From NCBI GenBank assembly GCA_963730115.1, contig CAVSQM010000006.1, forward strand, positions 248,001 through 312,000: a DNA stretch of 64,000 nucleotides. The letters are read 5' to 3'. Both the position numbers and the translations under genes were made by a program. The first letter of the stretch is position 1; each line of letters opens with the position of its first letter. Shown one piece after another: positions 17,747 to 25,931 of the stretch. This stretch comes from DASQFQ01 sp963730115. Lineage in GTDB: Bacteria; Actinomycetota; Thermoleophilia; Solirubrobacterales; Solirubrobacteraceae. The notes below the pieces were generated by a model. That model was not told the DNA's origin and did no database searches. It saw only the letters and a list, made by a program, of their open reading frames with translations.

Positions 17747-18710
17747 GTGCGCCGGGCGGTCATCGCGCTCGTGGCCGGGGCGGCGCTGCTGGCGGCGCCG
17801 GCGGCGCTGGCGCAGGAGGCGGTGGAGGTCGATCAGGACGCGATCGTCGCGCCCGTGGTCGAGGCCACGCCGACCCCGGAGCCGACACCCACCCCGACGC
17901 CCACGCCCGACGGCGAGGAGCCGGAGCCGACCGTCACGCCGCAGATCCTGCAGCCGCGCGGCGACAACGCCGCCATGCAGGCTCCCGTCGACAAGGAGCG
18001 CGAGGCGCGGGCGCGCTGCGTGGCCAAGCCGAGCCAGCTGCTCGCCGCGGGTGGCTCCGAGCGCGTCGACGACGACCGCTCGTGGGCGTGGCTGCCGTTC
18101 CTGATCGCCGCGGTGTGCACGGCGCTGGTGGCCGGCGCGTACACGCTGCGCCGCCACCGCGCAGCCGGGACGACGGACCAGGCGTCGCCGAGCCTGCTAG
18201 AGGTCGTGGCGACGATCGTCGGGATCTGCGCGGGCGTGGCCGGGCTCGCCGCGCAGTTCGTGCCCGGCGTCGGCGTCGACGACGCGCCCTCACCGTCCGC
18301 CTCGATCGAGGTGCGCACGGTCAACGCGCGCGTCACGCGTGGGGAGTTCGCGCGTCGCGTGCACGCTCGACCGCCGCGCTCGGCGCTCGACGGCCGCGAG
18401 GTCGGCAACGTGATCTGGCTGCAGCTCGCGGCTCGCCGGCTACCGAGGTGAAGAGCTCGAGCTCAGGCTTGGCTCGTACGAGACGAAGCTGGGCGGCCCG
18501 CTCGTCGCCGCCACCGATCGCGACATCACGATCACCGTGAGCGACGACAGTGACGAGCAGACGCTCTTCCAGCCCGTATGGGTCGGCTACCCGGCGCTCA
18601 AGCGCTTCCATGTGCAGTTCCATCTGCTGCACGACGACCAGCTGCGCGAGATCGCGAAAACCGGGCCGATGCGCGGCGACGTCCCGCGCTACGCCTGTCC
18701 GCCCAGCTGA
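17747..18710 (+). CDS. Envelope protein with signal peptide and TM helices (one frameshift)
   Basis: Protein of about 320 aa of unknown function. It has a signal peptide with hydrophobic core VIALVAGAALLAAPAALAQ, a Thr/Pro repeat linker (TPTPEPTPTPTPTP, near residue 45), a membrane helix near 115 (WAWLPFLIAAVCTALVAGAY) and a second hydrophobic segment near 150. A C-terminal domain is readable only after crossing one extra base near 18430; the downstream frame continues GYRGEELELRLGSYETKLG and ends at 18710. Without the shift the protein would stop at 18451. The start is GTG 17747. The 3' end overlaps the convergent histidine-kinase gene by 22 nt. Confidence 0.6.
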
Positions 18711-20086
18711 GGGACGGCGTTGCTTGCCGGCAGCAAGACCTCGACACCCAGGCCACCCCGGCCCGAGTCGCTGAGCCGCAGCTCGCCGCCGTGGATCGCC
18801 GCCTGCTGGGCGACGATCGCGAGGCCGAGGCCGGTGCCGTTGGGCGCCGCGCCCTCGCCGCGGGCGAACGGCTCGAGCAGCCGCTCGCGCTGGTCGGGCG
18901 GGATGCCGGGGCCGTCGTCCTCGACGCGGATGACGAGCCGGCCGTCGGCGCGCTCGAGCCCGACGGCGACGCTGCCGCCCGGCGTGCGGCCGTGCAGCGC
19001 GGCGTTGTCGAGCAGGTTGTCGACGAGCAGGCGCAGCCCGCCCTCCCAGCCGTCGACGGTGCCCTCGTCGACCCGGCCGGCGAGCTCGTACTGGACGCCC
19101 GGGTGGCGCTTGCGGGCGGCGTGGACGGCGCTGTCGAGCACGTCGCCGAGCTCGACCGGCTCGCGCGGCAGGCTCTCGGCCGCCTCGCCGCGGGCCAGCG
19201 CCTGCAGCCCCTCGAGCAGGTGGACCATGCGGTCCTGCTCGGCGGTCATGTCGCTCACCAGCGCGTTGCGCTGCTCGAGCGGCAGGTCGGGGTTGCGCGC
19301 GAGCGTGTCGAGCTGCGCGCGCAGCGCGGTCAGCGGCGTGCGCAGCTCGTGCCCGGCGTCGGCCGCGAAGCGCCGCGTGGCCTGGAGCGCGCGCTCGGTC
19401 TGCGCGCTCGACGCGCCGAGGCGGGCGAGCATGTCGTTGAGCGCTCCGGCGAGCTGGCGCACCTCGTCGGGCGCGCTCGGGTCCTCTTCGAGCGGGGACG
19501 AGAGGTCCTCGGCGCTGCGGATGCGCGCGGCGCCGCCGCGCAGGCGGGCGAGCGGGCGCACGGCGAGCGTGGTCAGCCCCCAGGCGGCGAGCGCGGTCAG
19601 CGCGAGCGCGGACAGGCCGAGCACGAGCACGAGCCGGCGGATGCTGCTGACGCGCTCCTCGACCGGCGCGAGCGAGCTCGCGATCTGGAGCCGCGGGTTG
19701 CCGCCGAAGTCGTCCGCGATGAGCGTGAGCGAGCGCCACGGCGTGCCGGCGATGTCGATCGTCTCGAAGCCCTCCGTCTCGGGCACGGCGAGCCGCTGCT
19801 CGGGGACGTCGCCTGCCTGGTCTGTGACCTCGTCGCCGTAGGCGACCTGGGCGAACGTGTCGCTGCCGCGCAGCAGCGTGTCGGCGCGGGCATGGCGGCG
19901 GCCGTAGGCGTCGCCGGGGCGGCGCAGGATCGAGTCGGCGCGCTCGCGCAGGTCGGCGTCGACCTGGTTGCGGCCGTCACGCTCCACGGCGGCGACCAGG
20001 AGCACGCCCGCGAGCAGCCCGCAAACGCCGACCGCCACCACCGCGGCGACCGCGATCCGCGCGCGCAGGCTGCCGGGCAGCCTCAT
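18689..20086 (-). CDS. Two-component sensor histidine kinase
   Basis: HisKA-type sensor kinase of 465 aa. TM1 is at about 10-33 and TM2 at about 150-175, enclosing a roughly 115-residue extracytoplasmic sensor. A HAMP domain follows at about 175-230, then H-box FAADAGHELRTPLTALR with phospho-acceptor H246, N-box NLLDNAALHG, G1 VEDDGPGIPP and G2 GTGLGLAIV. The ATG at 20086 overlaps the response-regulator stop (ATGA), so kinase and regulator are coupled. The sensor lacks a known ligand domain. Position behind an LGV-repeat secreted protein suggests that protein may modulate it (inference). Confidence 0.93.
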   Translation of the reverse strand: MRLPGSLRARIAVAAVVAVGVCGLLAGVLLVAAVERDGRNQVDADLRERADSILRRPGDAYGRRHARADTLLRGSDTFAQVAYGDEVTDQAGDVPEQRLAVPETEGFETIDIAGTPWRSLTLIADDFGGNPRLQIASSLAPVEERVSSIRRLVLVLGLSALALTALAAWGLTTLAVRPLARLRGGAARIRSAEDLSSPLEEDPSAPDEVRQLAGALNDMLARLGASSAQTERALQATRRFAADAGHELRTPLTALRAQLDTLARNPDLPLEQRNALVSDMTAEQDRMVHLLEGLQALARGEAAESLPREPVELGDVLDSAVHAARKRHPGVQYELAGRVDEGTVDGWEGGLRLLVDNLLDNAALHGRTPGGSVAVGLERADGRLVIRVEDDGPGIPPDQRERLLEPFARGEGAAPNGTGLGLAIVAQQAAIHGGELRLSDSGRGGLGVEVLLPASNAVPQLGGQA

Positions 20087-20775
20087 GGCCGCAGCGCCCA
20101 GCCGACGCCGCGCACGGTGTGGAGGATCCGCGGCTCGCCGGCCTGCTCGAGCTTGCGCCGGAGGTAGCCGACGAAGACGTCGACGACGTTCGTCTCGACG
20201 TCGGTCGTGTAGCCCCACACGAGCGAGAGCAGCTGGTCGCGGCTGAGCACCTGGCCGGGGTGGCGGGCGAACACGTCGAGCAGGTCGAACTCGCGACGGG
20301 TGAGGCCGAGCTCGCGGCCGGCGCGCGTGGCGACGTGTCGGCGCGGGTCGACGACGACGTCGCCGGCGACGTGCGGCCCGGCGCCCTCGGAGCCGTGGCG
20401 CCGCAGCAGCGCCTCGAGCCGCGCGGTCAGCTCGGCGATCGCGAACGGCTTGACCAGGTAGTCGTCGGCGCCGGCCTGCAGCCCGGCCACGCGGTCCTCG
20501 ACCTCGTCGCGGGCGGAGAGCATGCAGACGGGCGTGTCGACGCCGTCGCTGCGCAGGCGCTTGACGACGCTGACGCCGTCGAGCCCGGGCATCATCACGT
20601 CGAGCACGATCACCGCCGGCGGCTTCTGCGCGACGGCGGTCAGCGCCTCGTGGCCGTCGGCGGCCGTGGCAACGGCGAAGCCCTCGAGGCGCAGGGCGCG
20701 CTCGAGGGCCTGCCGGACGGTCGCCTCGTCGTCGACGACGAGGACAAGCGGATCGCTACGGACCACGCCTCCCAT
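20083..20775 (-). CDS. OmpR/PhoB-family response regulator
   Basis: Response regulator of 230 aa. The receiver has acidic D15/D16 (LVVDDEATV), phospho-acceptor D59 (VIVLDVMMPGLDG), a Ser in CMLSARDE and a Lys in YLVKPF. A PhoB-type winged helix covers residues about 130-228 (LTRREFDLLDVFARHPGQVL, then VDVFVGYLRRKLE). ATG 20775 is used. An upstream ATG at 20802 (MTSSTPSAIM, with AAGG nearby) is possible, and GTG 20766 is too close to GGAGG. The 5' end overlaps the LGV-repeat gene. Proteins of this family bind direct repeats spaced 11 bp; such repeats occur upstream of this operon at 21643-21686, the likely target. Confidence 0.93.
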   Translation of the reverse strand: MGGVVRSDPLVLVVDDEATVRQALERALRLEGFAVATAADGHEALTAVAQKPPAVIVLDVMMPGLDGVSVVKRLRSDGVDTPVCMLSARDEVEDRVAGLQAGADDYLVKPFAIAELTARLEALLRRHGSEGAGPHVAGDVVVDPRRHVATRAGRELGLTRREFDLLDVFARHPGQVLSRDQLLSLVWGYTTDVETNVVDVFVGYLRRKLEQAGEPRILHTVRGVGWALRP

Positions 20776-21631
20776 GATGGCCGAGGGAGTCGATGACGTC
20801 ATCGACCTTGGCCTTGGAGACGCCGAGCTCCTTGGCGAGCGCGGCGGCGAACTCGTCGATCGCCTGGTCGCGCTGGGCCTTGAGGTCGTCGCGCGACTCC
20901 TTGAGCGCGGCGCGCAGATCGGCCGTGCTGACGCCGAGGTCCTTGGCGAGCTCGGCGAGCTTCTCCTGGCGGATGTCGCGATGGTCGGGACCCCTCGGGG
21001 GGCGGCCAGGGCCGGGCCGGACGGCCTGCAGCGCGGCGCGCAGCTTGGCCTCGGTGACGCCGAGCTCCTGCGCGAGGCCGCTCAGGTCGCGCGGGCCGCC
21101 GTTCTTGTGGACCTCGTCGAGCGCGGCGCGGACCTTGGCGGCGTCGACGCCGAGCTCCTTGGCGAGATCGGCGGCGAACTCGCTGCGGATGTCACCGCGG
21201 CGGCCGTCGCGGCGGAGCTTGCGCCCGCCCTGGCGGTCGCCGGCACGCTTGTCGAGCGCGGACTCGACCTTGGCCTCGGAGATCCCGAGCTCCTGCGCGA
21301 GCGACTTCTCGAACGCGTCGCGGAGCTCGTCCATCGCGCCCTTGCGCTCGTCGCGGAGCGTGCGAAGGGCGGTGAGGAGCTTGTCCTCGGAGACGCCGAG
21401 CTGCTTGGCGGCGTCGGCGAGCGCCTGGCGCGGGCCGCCGCGGAAGCTGCGGTGGCCGGGGCCGCCGCCGAAGCCGTAGCCGGCGGACTGGCGAGCTGCA
21501 TTGTTGCTCCCGGCGAGGGCCGATCCGTCGCCCGCCTGGCTGCCGAGCGCGTAGGCCCCGGAGGCGAGCACGAGCGCGCCCGAGAGCGCGGCTGCGGTCT
21601 TCTTGGTGCGTGGGGTCATGGGCAGGAGCAT
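20756..21631 (-). CDS. Secreted/anchored protein with six LGV-type helical repeats
   Basis: Protein of 291 aa with an N-terminal signal sequence (KKTAAALSGALVLASGAYAL) and six degenerate repeats of the pattern LAxxLGVxxAKhxxAL (h = hydrophobic), for example AKQLGVSEDKLLTAL, AQELGISEAKVESAL, AKELGVDAAKVRAAL, AQELGVTEAKLRAAL, AKDLGVSTADLRAAL and AKELGVSKAKVDDVI, separated by charged Arg/Asp/Gly-rich linkers. Each repeat looks like a short helical hairpin. The family is unknown to me; a Spy/CpxP-like extracytoplasmic partner of the neighbouring sensor kinase is one idea. ATG 21631 is used (AGGAC 9 nt upstream). It is first gene of the operon with regulator and kinase, directly downstream of the 11-bp-spaced half-sites. 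Confidence 0.75.
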   Translation of the reverse strand: MLLPMTPRTKKTAAALSGALVLASGAYALGSQAGDGSALAGSNNAARQSAGYGFGGGPGHRSFRGGPRQALADAAKQLGVSEDKLLTALRTLRDERKGAMDELRDAFEKSLAQELGISEAKVESALDKRAGDRQGGRKLRRDGRRGDIRSEFAADLAKELGVDAAKVRAALDEVHKNGGPRDLSGLAQELGVTEAKLRAALQAVRPGPGRPPRGPDHRDIRQEKLAELAKDLGVSTADLRAALKESRDDLKAQRDQAIDEFAAALAKELGVSKAKVDDVIDSLGHHGRRGP

Positions 21632-21642
21632 CGGCACGGGTC

Positions 21643-21686
21643 CTGAGAGTTGGCTAAGAGTTGGCTGCTTCTTAGGTGGTTCTCAG
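21643..21686. promoter_or_regulatory. Two opposed pairs of 11-bp-spaced half-sites (candidate response-regulator operators)
   Basis: Forward strand: CTGAGA (21643-48), 5 nt, CTAAGA (21654-59). Reverse strand: CTGAGA (complement of 21681-86), 5 nt, CTAAGA (complement of 21670-75). Both pairs have the N5 spacer and 11-bp periodicity typical of OmpR/PhoB-family sites, and they face each other across 10 nt. The array lies between the divergent start codons at 21631 and 21709. On the minus strand a TAGCCA -10-like box overlaps the left pair. Confidence 0.7.
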
Positions 21687-21708
21687 CGTCGGCGCCCACA
21701 TTGGCGCC

Positions 21709-21975
21709 ATGGCCTCCCCGCGTCCCTCCTGGCGCCCGCTGCTCGCGGGCACGATCGCGCTCTTCCTGATCATCCTCGCGTTCCTCGCCGGCCAGGTGAA
21801 GGCGGGCGGCGATCCCGCGATCGGCGGCGGCAACACCGCGACGCGCGAGAGCACCCCGGCCGCGCCCGGCCAAGGGGCCCCGGCCGGGCCCGACGACGGC
21901 TTCGTCCCCGGCGGCTCCGCTCCGGCCCCCTCGGTGCCCGACTCGTCGGACCCGCCGACCACCCAGCAGTCATGA
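21709..21975 (+). CDS. Small single-pass membrane protein
   Basis: Protein of 88 aa, starting with ATG 21709 (MASPRPSW). It has one membrane helix (LLAGTIALFLIILAFLAGQV) and then a Gly/Pro/Ser-rich, disordered, outward-facing tail. Its stop overlaps the apbE start (ATGA). I do not recognise it. It carries no S/T-G-A-T flavinylation motif, so it is not an obvious FMN acceptor. It may be an accessory subunit of the ApbE/ferric-reductase-like module. Confidence 0.7.
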   Translation: MASPRPSWRPLLAGTIALFLIILAFLAGQVKAGGDPAIGGGNTATRESTPAAPGQGAPAGPDDGFVPGGSAPAPSVPDSSDPPTTQQS

Positions 21976-22922
21976 CGCGCGTGGACCTGACCTTCCCTTC
22001 CATGGGCGGCGAGGCGCGCGTGCGGCTCGAGTCGGCCGTGCACGACAAGGCGGAGCTCGAGGCACTCGCCGGCGGCATCCACACCCGCGTCGAGGCGATC
22101 GAAGCCGCGCTCTCGCGCTTCCGCCCCGACAGCGAGCTGAGCCTCCTCAACCAGGACCTGCGGCCGGCCGTGCCCGCCTCTCCCCTGCTGCGCGAAGCTG
22201 TCGCCGCCGGGCTGTGGGCGGCCGAGCGGAGCGGCGGGCTCGTCGATCCGACGCTGCTCGGCGACCTCGAGCGGGCGGGCTACGTCGAGTCGTTCGACCA
22301 CGCGGCGCGCGCCGACGTCGACGTCGCGCTCGCCGCCGCTCCCCCGCGCCGGCCCGCGGCGGCCGCCGCGCGGCGGGTCGCGCACCGGATCGGGCTCGAC
22401 GACAGCGGCCGGATCGTGCGCGCGCCCGGCGTGCGCTTCGACCCCGGCGGGATCGCCAAGGGCATGGCCGCCGACCTCGCCGCCGCCTCGCTCCCCGCGG
22501 GCGTCCGCTACGCGATCTCGTGCGGCGGCGACCTGGCCGTCGGTGGCGCGCAGCCGTGGGAGATCGCGGTGCGCAGCGCCCGCAGCGACGCCGAGGTGCA
22601 CCGCCTGCGCGTGCACAGCGGCGGCGTGGCGACGTCCGGCATCGGCGCGCGCATCTGGCGCGGTGAAGACGGCCGCTATGCGCACCACGTGCTCGACCCC
22701 GCCACCGGGCGGCCGGCCTGGACCGGGCTCGTCGCGGTCACCGCGGTCGCGGGCAGCGCGCTCGAGGCCGAGGTGCTGGCGAAGACGGCGCTCCTGTCCG
22801 GCCCGCTCGGCGCGCGTCGGCTGCTGCGGCGCCGCGGCGGCGTGCTCCAGCACGACGACGGCCGCATCGAGATCGTGCCGGCGCCCGCGGTGGTGCGCCT
22901 GCCGCGGCCCGTGGCCGCGTGA
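21972..22922 (+). CDS. apbE: FAD:protein FMN transferase (ApbE)
   Basis: ApbE-family flavin transferase of 316 aa, which uses FAD to attach FMN covalently to Thr/Ser of target proteins. Family motifs are present: SRFRPDSELSLLN near residue 50, FDPGGIAKGMAAD near 160, YAISCGGDLAVGG near 180 and YAHHVLDPATGRPA near 235, which includes the Mg/FAD-site residues. The start is ATG 21972, overlapping the small membrane protein. No lipobox or signal is seen, so it should act in the cytoplasm or be membrane-associated through a partner. It is followed 7 nt later by a ferric-reductase-like membrane protein, a usual partner in flavinylation-based electron-transfer modules. Confidence 0.92.
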   Translation: MTRVDLTFPSMGGEARVRLESAVHDKAELEALAGGIHTRVEAIEAALSRFRPDSELSLLNQDLRPAVPASPLLREAVAAGLWAAERSGGLVDPTLLGDLERAGYVESFDHAARADVDVALAAAPPRRPAAAAARRVAHRIGLDDSGRIVRAPGVRFDPGGIAKGMAADLAAASLPAGVRYAISCGGDLAVGGAQPWEIAVRSARSDAEVHRLRVHSGGVATSGIGARIWRGEDGRYAHHVLDPATGRPAWTGLVAVTAVAGSALEAEVLAKTALLSGPLGARRLLRRRGGVLQHDDGRIEIVPAPAVVRLPRPVAA

Positions 22923-22929
22923 GACGGCG

Positions 22930-23655
22930 TTGACGACCGATCCGCTCGACTATCCGTTCTGGCTCGCCAGCCGCTCCGCCGGCGTCGTCGCCTACCTGCT
23001 GCTGAGCGCGTCGGTGCTGCTCGGCCTCGCGATGGCGACGGGCCTCGCTCCCGTGCGGGCGCGCGCGAACCTGCGCGTCCTCCACGAGCGCATCGGCCTG
23101 CTCGCGCTCGCCGCGATCGCCGCCCACGGGCTGCTGCTGCTCGGCGACGGCTGGCTGAACGCGAGCCTGCTCGACCTGCTGGTCCCGTTCACGCTCGACT
23201 ACCGGCCGCTGTGGACCGGCCTCGGCGTGCTCGCCGCCTATGGCGCCGCGGGGCTCGCATTGACCTACTACGTCCGCCGCCGCGTCGGCGCCAAGCGCTG
23301 GCGCAACGCCCACCGGCTCATCCCGGTGGCGTGGGGCCTGGCCGCGATCCACGTGATCGGGGCGGGCACCGACGCCGTGAGCTGGTGGCTGCGGATCATC
23401 CTCGCCGCCACCATCGCCGCGGGCGTGGTGCTGATCGTCCAGCGCGGGCTGGCGGGCAAGTCGCTGCCCGCTGGGAGGGAACCCGCGCGGGCCGGAGGAG
23501 GGTCCGCCGGAACGGAGCCGGCTCCCACGGAGCCGGCTCCCGCCCGGCCGGAGGAGCCGCGACCCGAGGAGCCGCGGCCCGACGAGCCGAGGGGCCCGGT
23601 CGGGCCCCATCCCCCCGAGCGTCGCTACGCCGGGGAGCTCGGCCTGTTCCGCTAG
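22930..23655 (+). CDS. Ferric-reductase-like transmembrane haem protein
   Basis: Protein of 241 aa with about six membrane helices and the bis-haem ligand spacing of ferric-reductase-like domains. One helix contains H...H 13 residues apart (LHERIGLLALAAIAAHG) and another repeats it (NAHRLIPVAWGLAAIHV). It has no cytoplasmic flavin or NAD domain, so electrons must come from quinol or a separate reductase. The C-terminus (residues about 180-241) is Glu/Pro-rich (repeats of RPEEP) and disordered. The start is TTG 22930, 7 nt after apbE. It probably moves electrons across the membrane to a flavinylated extracytoplasmic acceptor not found in this window. Confidence 0.82.
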   Translation: MTTDPLDYPFWLASRSAGVVAYLLLSASVLLGLAMATGLAPVRARANLRVLHERIGLLALAAIAAHGLLLLGDGWLNASLLDLLVPFTLDYRPLWTGLGVLAAYGAAGLALTYYVRRRVGAKRWRNAHRLIPVAWGLAAIHVIGAGTDAVSWWLRIILAATIAAGVVLIVQRGLAGKSLPAGREPARAGGGSAGTEPAPTEPAPARPEEPRPEEPRPDEPRGPVGPHPPERRYAGELGLFR

Positions 23656-23998
23656 TCGTCGTCCGAGCCGCGGTGTCGTCGTCGTCGCCGCCGTGCTCGC
23701 CGCCGCCGCCGGAGCGCTCGACCTCGAGCGCGACCCAGCGTCCGTTGACGCGGCGGACCGTTGCCTCGATGTTGCGCTGGCCCTTGCGCAGGCCGGAGAA
23801 GCCGTTGATGCGCTCGAAGCGCGTGGAGCGGCGGACCTTGATGCGGATGGTGCCGCGCTCGGAGTCGCTGAGGCGGAACGTCCGGTTGTCGCGGTTGACG
23901 GACACCACGGTGCCCTCGTACTCGCGAGTGGCCGCGGAAGCGACCCCGGTCGACAGCAGCAGTGCCGCGATGATGGTGAGGAGGAATGTGGTCTTCAT
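23652..23998 (-). CDS. Small secreted DUF5666-like protein (possible frameshift)
   Basis: Signal peptide (MKTTFLLTIIAALLLSTGVA, cleavage after ASA) followed by an OB-like beta domain of about 80 aa (YEGTVVSVNRDNRTFRL, then VRRVNGRWVALEVE) resembling DUF5666, and an acidic C-terminus. Read straight through, the frame runs to 23396 inside the ferric-reductase gene. A one-base change near 23682, within GAC repeats, would instead give ...DDDHRGSDDD and stop at 23652, just meeting the convergent gene. I prefer the shorter form. GAGG lies upstream of the ATG at 23998. Function unknown; it may bind ions or a partner outside the membrane. Confidence 0.65.
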
Positions 23999-24057
23999 GG
24001 GGCGGCATGCTGGCGACCGCCCGGCCAACCGCCCCCCAGCCCCGGGGAAAGGCTTGG

Positions 24058-24282
24058 TTAAGCCGCTTCCCGCAGGTCGGCGTACTGGTGCGCCAGCTCC
24101 TCGGCCCCGCCCCAGGTCCGCCGCCACCCCACGGGCCCATGGTCGAGGTCGACGACCTGGTACTCGAACGGCCCGCTGTGCTGGATCGCGAGCCGGGCCG
24201 ACGCGAGGCGCGCCGCGCGGCGGGACAGGTCGGGGTCGCCCAGGCGGCCGTCGACCGGCCAAGGGTTGGTGATCAGGCTCAT
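24058..24282 (-). CDS. Small hypothetical protein
   Basis: Protein of 74 aa with no signal peptide or membrane helix. It is rich in Trp and Arg (ITNPWPVDGRLGDPDLSRRA, then WRRTWGGAEELAHQYADL). I do not recognise it. The codon pattern (G/C third positions) looks coding and the product is globular-like rather than low-complexity. ATG 24282 is chosen; no strong Shine-Dalgarno is present. It stands between the DUF5666-like gene and the divergent HAD phosphatase. Confidence 0.5.
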   Translation of the reverse strand: MSLITNPWPVDGRLGDPDLSRRAARLASARLAIQHSGPFEYQVVDLDHGPVGWRRTWGGAEELAHQYADLREAA

Positions 24283-24370
24283 GCCGAGATGATCGGCAAC
24301 CGCGCCGCGCGCCACCACCGACCGCCGGTCGGAGCCGAAGCCCCTGCAATTCGACACAAGGTTGACGCCC

Positions 24371-24376
24371 TAAGCT
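24371..24376 (+). promoter_or_regulatory. -10 box TAAGCT for leaderless HAD gene
   Basis: TAAGCT ends 7 nt before the GTG at 24384; no Shine-Dalgarno is present between them. Confidence 0.4.
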
Positions 24377-24383
24377 GCACCCG

Positions 24384-25163
24384 GTGACCCGCCGCGAGAT
24401 CCACTCCTGGCTGATGGACATGGACGGGGTCCTCGTCCGCGAGGAGCAGGCGATCCCCGGCGCCGACCGCTTCCTCGGCGCGCTGAGGGAGAAGGGCCTG
24501 CCGTTCCTGCTCCTCACCAACAACTCGATCTACACGCGCCGCGACCTCGCCGCCCGCCTCCGCGCGTCCGGCCTCGACGTCCCCGAGGAGTCGATCTGGA
24601 CCTCCGCCCTGGCCACCGCCGGCTTCCTCGCCGACCAGCGCCCGGGCGGCAGCGCGTTCGTGATCGGCGAGGCCGGCCTCACCACCGCGCTGCACGCCGA
24701 GGGCTACACGCTGACCGAGCGCGACCCCGACTACGTCGTCCTCGGCGAGACCCGCACCTACTCGTTCGAGCGCATCACCAGCGCGATCCGCCTGATCGGC
24801 GAGGGCGCGCGCTTCATCGCCACCAACCCCGACCCGACCGGCCCGAGCCCCACCGGCCCGCTCCCCGCCACCGGGTCGGTCGCGGCGCTGATCAGCCGCG
24901 CCACCGGCGTCGAGCCCTACTTCGTCGGCAAGCCGAACCCGCTGATGATGCGCTCCGCGCTCAACGCCATCGACGCCCACTCGGAGACCACCGCGATGAT
25001 CGGCGACCGCATGGACACCGACATCGTCGCCGGGCTCGAGGCCGGCCTGGAGACGATCCTCGTCCTCACCGGCGTCACCACCGAGGCGGAGACCGAGCGC
25101 TTCCCCTACCGCCCGTCGCGCATCCTCGAATCGGTGGCCGAGCTGGCCGACGAGCTCGGCTGA
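24384..25163 (+). CDS. HAD-IIA family phosphatase (NagD-like)
   Basis: HAD-superfamily hydrolase of 259 aa, subfamily IIA (NagD/4-nitrophenylphosphatase type). Motif I WLMDMDGVLV carries nucleophile D12 and general acid D14. Motif II FLLLTNNSIYTRRDL follows, Lys of motif III is in YFVGKPNPLMM, and motif IV AMIGDRMDTDIVAGLEAGLE is complete. The C2B cap lies between motifs II and III. The substrate is a phosphomonoester (sugar phosphate or nucleotide), not further defined. GTG 24384 is the start, with a TAAGCT -10 box 7 nt upstream. Confidence 0.92.
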   Translation: MTRREIHSWLMDMDGVLVREEQAIPGADRFLGALREKGLPFLLLTNNSIYTRRDLAARLRASGLDVPEESIWTSALATAGFLADQRPGGSAFVIGEAGLTTALHAEGYTLTERDPDYVVLGETRTYSFERITSAIRLIGEGARFIATNPDPTGPSPTGPLPATGSVAALISRATGVEPYFVGKPNPLMMRSALNAIDAHSETTAMIGDRMDTDIVAGLEAGLETILVLTGVTTEAETERFPYRPSRILESVAELADELG

Positions 25164-25204
25164 CCCGCACTGAACAGAAATCGGGTGCGTGGTCTAATCA
25201 GGCC

Positions 25205-25507
25205 ATGGAGGAATCCCGCTCACCACTGCTCTCCCGCGTGATCGCCATCGTCGTGCTGGTCGTCGTGGCGGTGATCGCGGTCCGGCTCGCCTTCGGAGCG
25301 ATCGCCGGCCTCATCCAGGCCGTGCTGTGGATCGGCATCCTCGTGGCGCTCGTCGTCGCCGCGCTGTGGGCGCGCCGCACGCTCAAGGGCGGCCGGCGTC
25401 AGCGCACCGTCGAGGCTGCGCCGTCGCGGGAGCTGACCTACGAGGACCGCGTCGACGCCGAGATGGCCAAGCTCAACGAGGAGCTGCGCAGGCAGGGCCG
25501 GGCCTAG
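25205..25507 (+). CDS. Small two-helix membrane protein
   Basis: Protein of 100 aa with two hydrophobic helices (VIAIVVLVVVAVIAVRLAFG and IQAVLWIGILVALVVAALWA), then a basic patch and an amphipathic C-terminal helix (RVDAEMAKLNEELRRQGRA). Unknown function; this layout is common in actinobacteria. TAATCA occurs 4 nt before the ATG, suggesting a leaderless mRNA. The stop overlaps the convergent thioesterase gene by 4 nt. Confidence 0.75.
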   Translation: MEESRSPLLSRVIAIVVLVVVAVIAVRLAFGAIAGLIQAVLWIGILVALVVAALWARRTLKGGRRQRTVEAAPSRELTYEDRVDAEMAKLNEELRRQGRA

Positions 25508-25905
25508 CCGGCTACGACCCAGACCGCCCGCGCCCGGACGATCTCGCGGTCGTCCACCGTCAGCGCCACGTCCGCGAACGACAGCGTCCCGCCCACCCGC
25601 TCGACGCGGGCGCGCGACTCGATCCAGTCGCCCGGCTGCGCCGGCCGCAGGAAGTCGACGGTCAGCGACACCGTCGCGCGGTCCTTGCCGTCCTCGGCGC
25701 CCGCCTCGATCGCGCGGCCGAGCACGAAGTCCGCGAACGTCGAGAGCAGCCCGCCCTGGATCGTGCCGCGGTGGTTCGTATGGCGCTCCTCCGCGCGCAG
25801 ACCGAACACCTGGCCGTCCTCGCCGTCGCGGACCTGGATCGGCCCGATGTGCGCGAGGAACGGGCCCTGCGGCTCGAACTCGCGAAATCCCTCGGGGACG
25901 TCCAT
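25504..25905 (-). CDS. PaaI-like hotdog-fold thioesterase
   Basis: Hotdog-fold protein of 133 aa. The family motif TNHRGTIQGGLLSTFADFVL (residues about 43-62) contains the HxG-type turn and the long central helix; strands VSLTVDFLRPAQPGDWIESR and SFADVALTVDDREIVRARA follow. It probably hydrolyses aromatic or acyl-CoA thioesters. The start is ATG 25905, 10 nt downstream of a minus-strand TAGGGT -10 box and divergent from fgd (38 nt apart). The His of the family's usual HGG is present as HRG. Confidence 0.85.
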   Translation of the reverse strand: MDVPEGFREFEPQGPFLAHIGPIQVRDGEDGQVFGLRAEERHTNHRGTIQGGLLSTFADFVLGRAIEAGAEDGKDRATVSLTVDFLRPAQPGDWIESRARVERVGGTLSFADVALTVDDREIVRARAVWVVAG

Positions 25906-25931
25906 GGCGCGGCTGACCCTATCTGCGTGGC

